64,000 bases of DNA, taken from NCBI GenBank assembly GCA_036365455.1, contig JAWQUS010000002.1, positions 3,100,001 through 3,164,000 on the forward strand, read 5' to 3'. Position numbers and translations under genes: made by a program. Shown here piece by piece: positions 61,976-64,000 of the stretch (positions are counted from its first letter, which is position 1; each line of letters begins with the position of its first letter). The notes under the pieces are model-generated. The model was not told the DNA's origin. It saw only the letters and a program-made list of their open reading frames with translations, and ran no database searches. The DNA is from Macrosoma leucophasiata (lineage: Eukaryota > Arthropoda > Insecta > Lepidoptera > Hedylidae).

Positions 61976-62118
61976 ACATTATATTTGATCAGTGAAGGGG
62001 AAATCATAACGCGAACTTTCAGATTAACCGGTCGCTACGAATTTCTTGACCAACCTGGCCATTAACGAAGAGTCATCTATAAAAAATATCCAAAAAATAC
62101 TTAAAAAAAACTAGATGA

Positions 62119-62340
62119 CTTAGATGGCGCTGCTGCTACCATAAAGCAATGCAATAGATGTGAAGGAAAGATTTGACAAATCGGGCAGGGCTTCAGTAGC
62201 TCAATTGGAAGAGCGGCTGGACTAGATTCCCAGTAGGTCGCGAGTTCGAGCCTCGCCTGAAGTCAAATTTTTCTTTCCATTTTACTTTAAAAATAAAATA
62301 TATTTCACAAGCATGTGTTAATGCGAAATAATATAAAAAC
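62119..62340 (+). repeat. E repeat with tRNA-like core (62189-62264)
   Basis: CTTCAGTAGCTCAATTGGAA, GCGAGTTCGAGCCTCGC and CCTGAAGTC. One acceptor position is changed relative to 51865 (GGCTTCA against TGAAGTC). Tail TTTTTCTTTCCATTTTACTT to GCATGTGTTAATGCGAAATA. Confidence 0.82.
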
Positions 62341-63138
62341 AATTTAAAAAAACTGTTTTCCTTGTATCCTCCAAAACTAAGACCACTCCAAATTTCATAA
62401 TAAAAAGTAAGAAAACTCGTCTTGATTACAAGGAAGTCATGTATCTGAGAGACCAAACTGAACGCCGCCATTAAATAACATTCAAATGGCTGCGTACTGC
62501 GGCAAAGAGGGAACAGATTGAGATGGAGATAAGACATCGACAATGACCACAATACTCAATGTACCGATATTTTATTTCATTGTTTCAATGTAACCCTTTT
62601 GTTTTTATGCAAATTACTCCAAATTTTTCGAAGTCAGGCTATGATTATTAAATCTGGGGGCACGGTAGTGCCCTCTGCCAAGGCAAGCCAATTGAAGTGT
62701 AAGAAAACTACCTTTTGTTGAAGCGCTTTACCTTTTTTTTTTAATACACATTGCTAGGTTTTCATTATACTAGATAAGCAAAATTCTCTAGGTATGACAA
62801 ATCAACAGTAAATTAATTAAATATGCAAATTTTCAATAGCATAGCTCTTATACTTTAGATTTTAATGATACTTTAAAACGATTTTGTCATCCACTCACTG
62901 ATGATCATCAAAATGCTTATGGTAATTACCAAAGTTCTATAAAATTGGCATTAGGACAAAAGTGTAGAGGACACCATTTGATAAAGGTATACAGTTTTTG
63001 AATTTAAAACGTATAAAGTTACAAACTTGGCTCTATATGAGATTTTATAACTTTTTGACAATGCAAGCCTCGACCTTATGGCCTCGACTTGGCAACATTT
63101 TACATGAAAATGTTTTTGGTAGGATATTTTACATTCAA
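62341..63138. other. No recognisable feature
   Basis: AT-rich. The 119-codon minus frame at 62193-62552 overlaps the E repeat and continues into unassigned sequence; I see no support for a gene. Confidence 0.4.
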
Positions 63139-63284
63139 AGCCCGCACTAGGACATAACCTGTCGTTGGTAGCGTTGTACACACGCAAATACACAGACCCT
63201 AAACAAATATCTGTAGACTATACAAATATTTGCCGCGAATCGAAACCGCAACTCTCGGATCGAGTGGACCATCTGGTCGTCAGG
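63139..63284 (-). mobile_element. SINE-F, diverged
   Basis: AAATACACAGACCCTAAAC, ATATCTGTAGACTATACAAA and AATATTTGCCGCGAATCG; the tRNA head is decayed. Confidence 0.72.
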
Positions 63285-63408
63285 ATCGTCAATGTAACTG
63301 GCAAACTGTTCATATTTACGCAATAGTAGAGTTTCAGGCTGATTGTTTAAATCTTAAGGAAATTAATTAATAGAATACTGAATTAATTTATATTAATCTG
63401 GACATACC

Positions 63409-63462
63409 TCATCATCATCATCATTTCAGCCGATAGACGTCCGAAGGTGGACCAAAGCCTCC

Positions 63463-63464
<2 letters not shown>
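63409..63464 (-). mobile_element. RTE-type LINE 3' tail
   Basis: ATCATCATCATCATTTCAGC, GACGTCCGAAGGTGGACCAA and GCCTCCCC, cut off by the AT tract. Confidence 0.75.

Positions 63465-63512
<48 letters not shown>
63465..63512. repeat. (AT)24 microsatellite between C4 and G4+
   Basis: 48 bp of pure AT. CCCC at left and GGGG at right extend it to a perfect 56-bp palindrome. Confidence 0.97.
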
Positions 63513-63514
<2 letters not shown>

Positions 63515-63606
63515 GGGGATATACCATTAACCCATCCCACATCGCCTTAAAATTTAACATTCTGAAAATCTATTTCTTTAAGGATAGCGTTTTACCTACA
63601 CATTAA

Positions 63607-63800
63607 GATTAGATAAGATAAGATAAGAATACTCTTTATTGTACACATAAAAAGGATACAATTACATAAAAACAGAGTAATAAAAAGCACAATAGGCGGT
63701 CTTATCGCTCAAAGCGATCTCTGCCAGACAACCTTAAATCAGAGACATACAAACTTAAAGAAATAGGGGTGTAGGTTCCAAAGAATATATTAATTAATGA
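63607..63800 (-). mobile_element. LINE 3' UTR, TAAGA-tailed
   Basis: TTAGATAAGATAAGATAAGA, ACTCTTTATTGTACACA, GGCGGTCTTATCGC and CTCTGCCAGACAACCTTA. I recall this wording from 3' ends of lepidopteran Jockey-type LINEs; no coding part is present. Confidence 0.6.
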
Positions 63801-63908
63801 AATTAGATTTAAATATATAACTCGAACAACAATAATAAAAAAATATTAAATAGAATAAGGTAATTAACAACATAACTATATACATAGATATTAAAATATG
63901 TAAAAAAT

Positions 63909-64000
63909 GTAATTTCACGCCTGTAATCCCCGAAGGGATAGGCAGAGGTAAATGCATGCATTCAAGCATACATGCAAATACCCACGACTCGCCGCTTACG
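63909..64000 (-). mobile_element. SINE-D, cut by window end
   Basis: TTTCACGCCTGTAATCCCCG and GCATTCAAGCATACATGCAA; it continues past 64000. Confidence 0.9.

Noticed and set aside
62193..62552. 119-codon minus frame as a gene
   Set aside because: Begins in the E repeat core and has no recognisable domain or codon signal.

Overview
This window looks like repeat-choked intronic and flanking DNA from a moth or butterfly. The background is AT-rich, there are no bacterial-style gene arrays, and several interspersed families have sequence signatures I know from lepidopteran genomes: RTE-type LINE 3' ends that close with a Gln-Gln-Trp-Thr-Ser-Phe-Gly-stop reading frame, tRNA-derived SINEs, and the TAAGA/ACTCTTTATTGTACA LINE tail near 63.6 kb. 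The species cannot be told from sequence alone.

The only host coding sequence I can support is two short exon candidates on the + strand. One (34693-34784, 92 bp) encodes 30 residues matching the end of a Calx-beta domain of a Na+/Ca2+ exchanger (Calx/NCX). The other (39983-40042, 60 bp) is a phase-compatible downstream exon candidate. Nearly all long open frames elsewhere are repeats read in one frame or another.

Layout. 0-5 kb: A, C, O and P repeats, a tRNA-derived SINE and a broken non-LTR reverse transcriptase on the - strand (1518-2905). 5-14 kb: small TIR elements and a local cluster of five W repeats. 14-19 kb: A, B, M and SINE copies, with a 215-bp tandem duplication. 19.2-21.5 kb: a TGG-rich tract, then a 1.63-kb CpG-dense satellite with a 15-bp unit. 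21.6-34 kb: nested retroposons and three full-length copies of the L MITE. 34.7-40 kb: the exons, a Jockey/CR1-like LINE 3' end and K repeats. 41-56 kb: RTE tails, five SINE-D copies, A copies and a tRNA-like fold-back element. 54-61 kb: a reverse transcriptase split by a hAT-like MITE with an 8-bp target duplication, then a nest of DNA elements four levels deep. 61-64 kb: a minisatellite-headed RTE tail, a tRNA-like repeat, an (AT)24 tract and a SINE running off the edge.

The most unusual pattern is the number of near-perfect, short-spaced palindromes (arms 13-35 bp, loops mostly 0-13 nt) that interrupt otherwise recognisable repeats. In three places the uninterrupted parent sequence can be inferred (2491-2583, 9391-9427, 11712-11902). 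There the palindrome looks like an inverted copy of the adjacent sequence made by snap-back or template-switch synthesis. In the first place the arrangement A-A'-B'-B suggests that both ends of one break folded back. An assembly or library artefact must be excluded before this is taken as biology.
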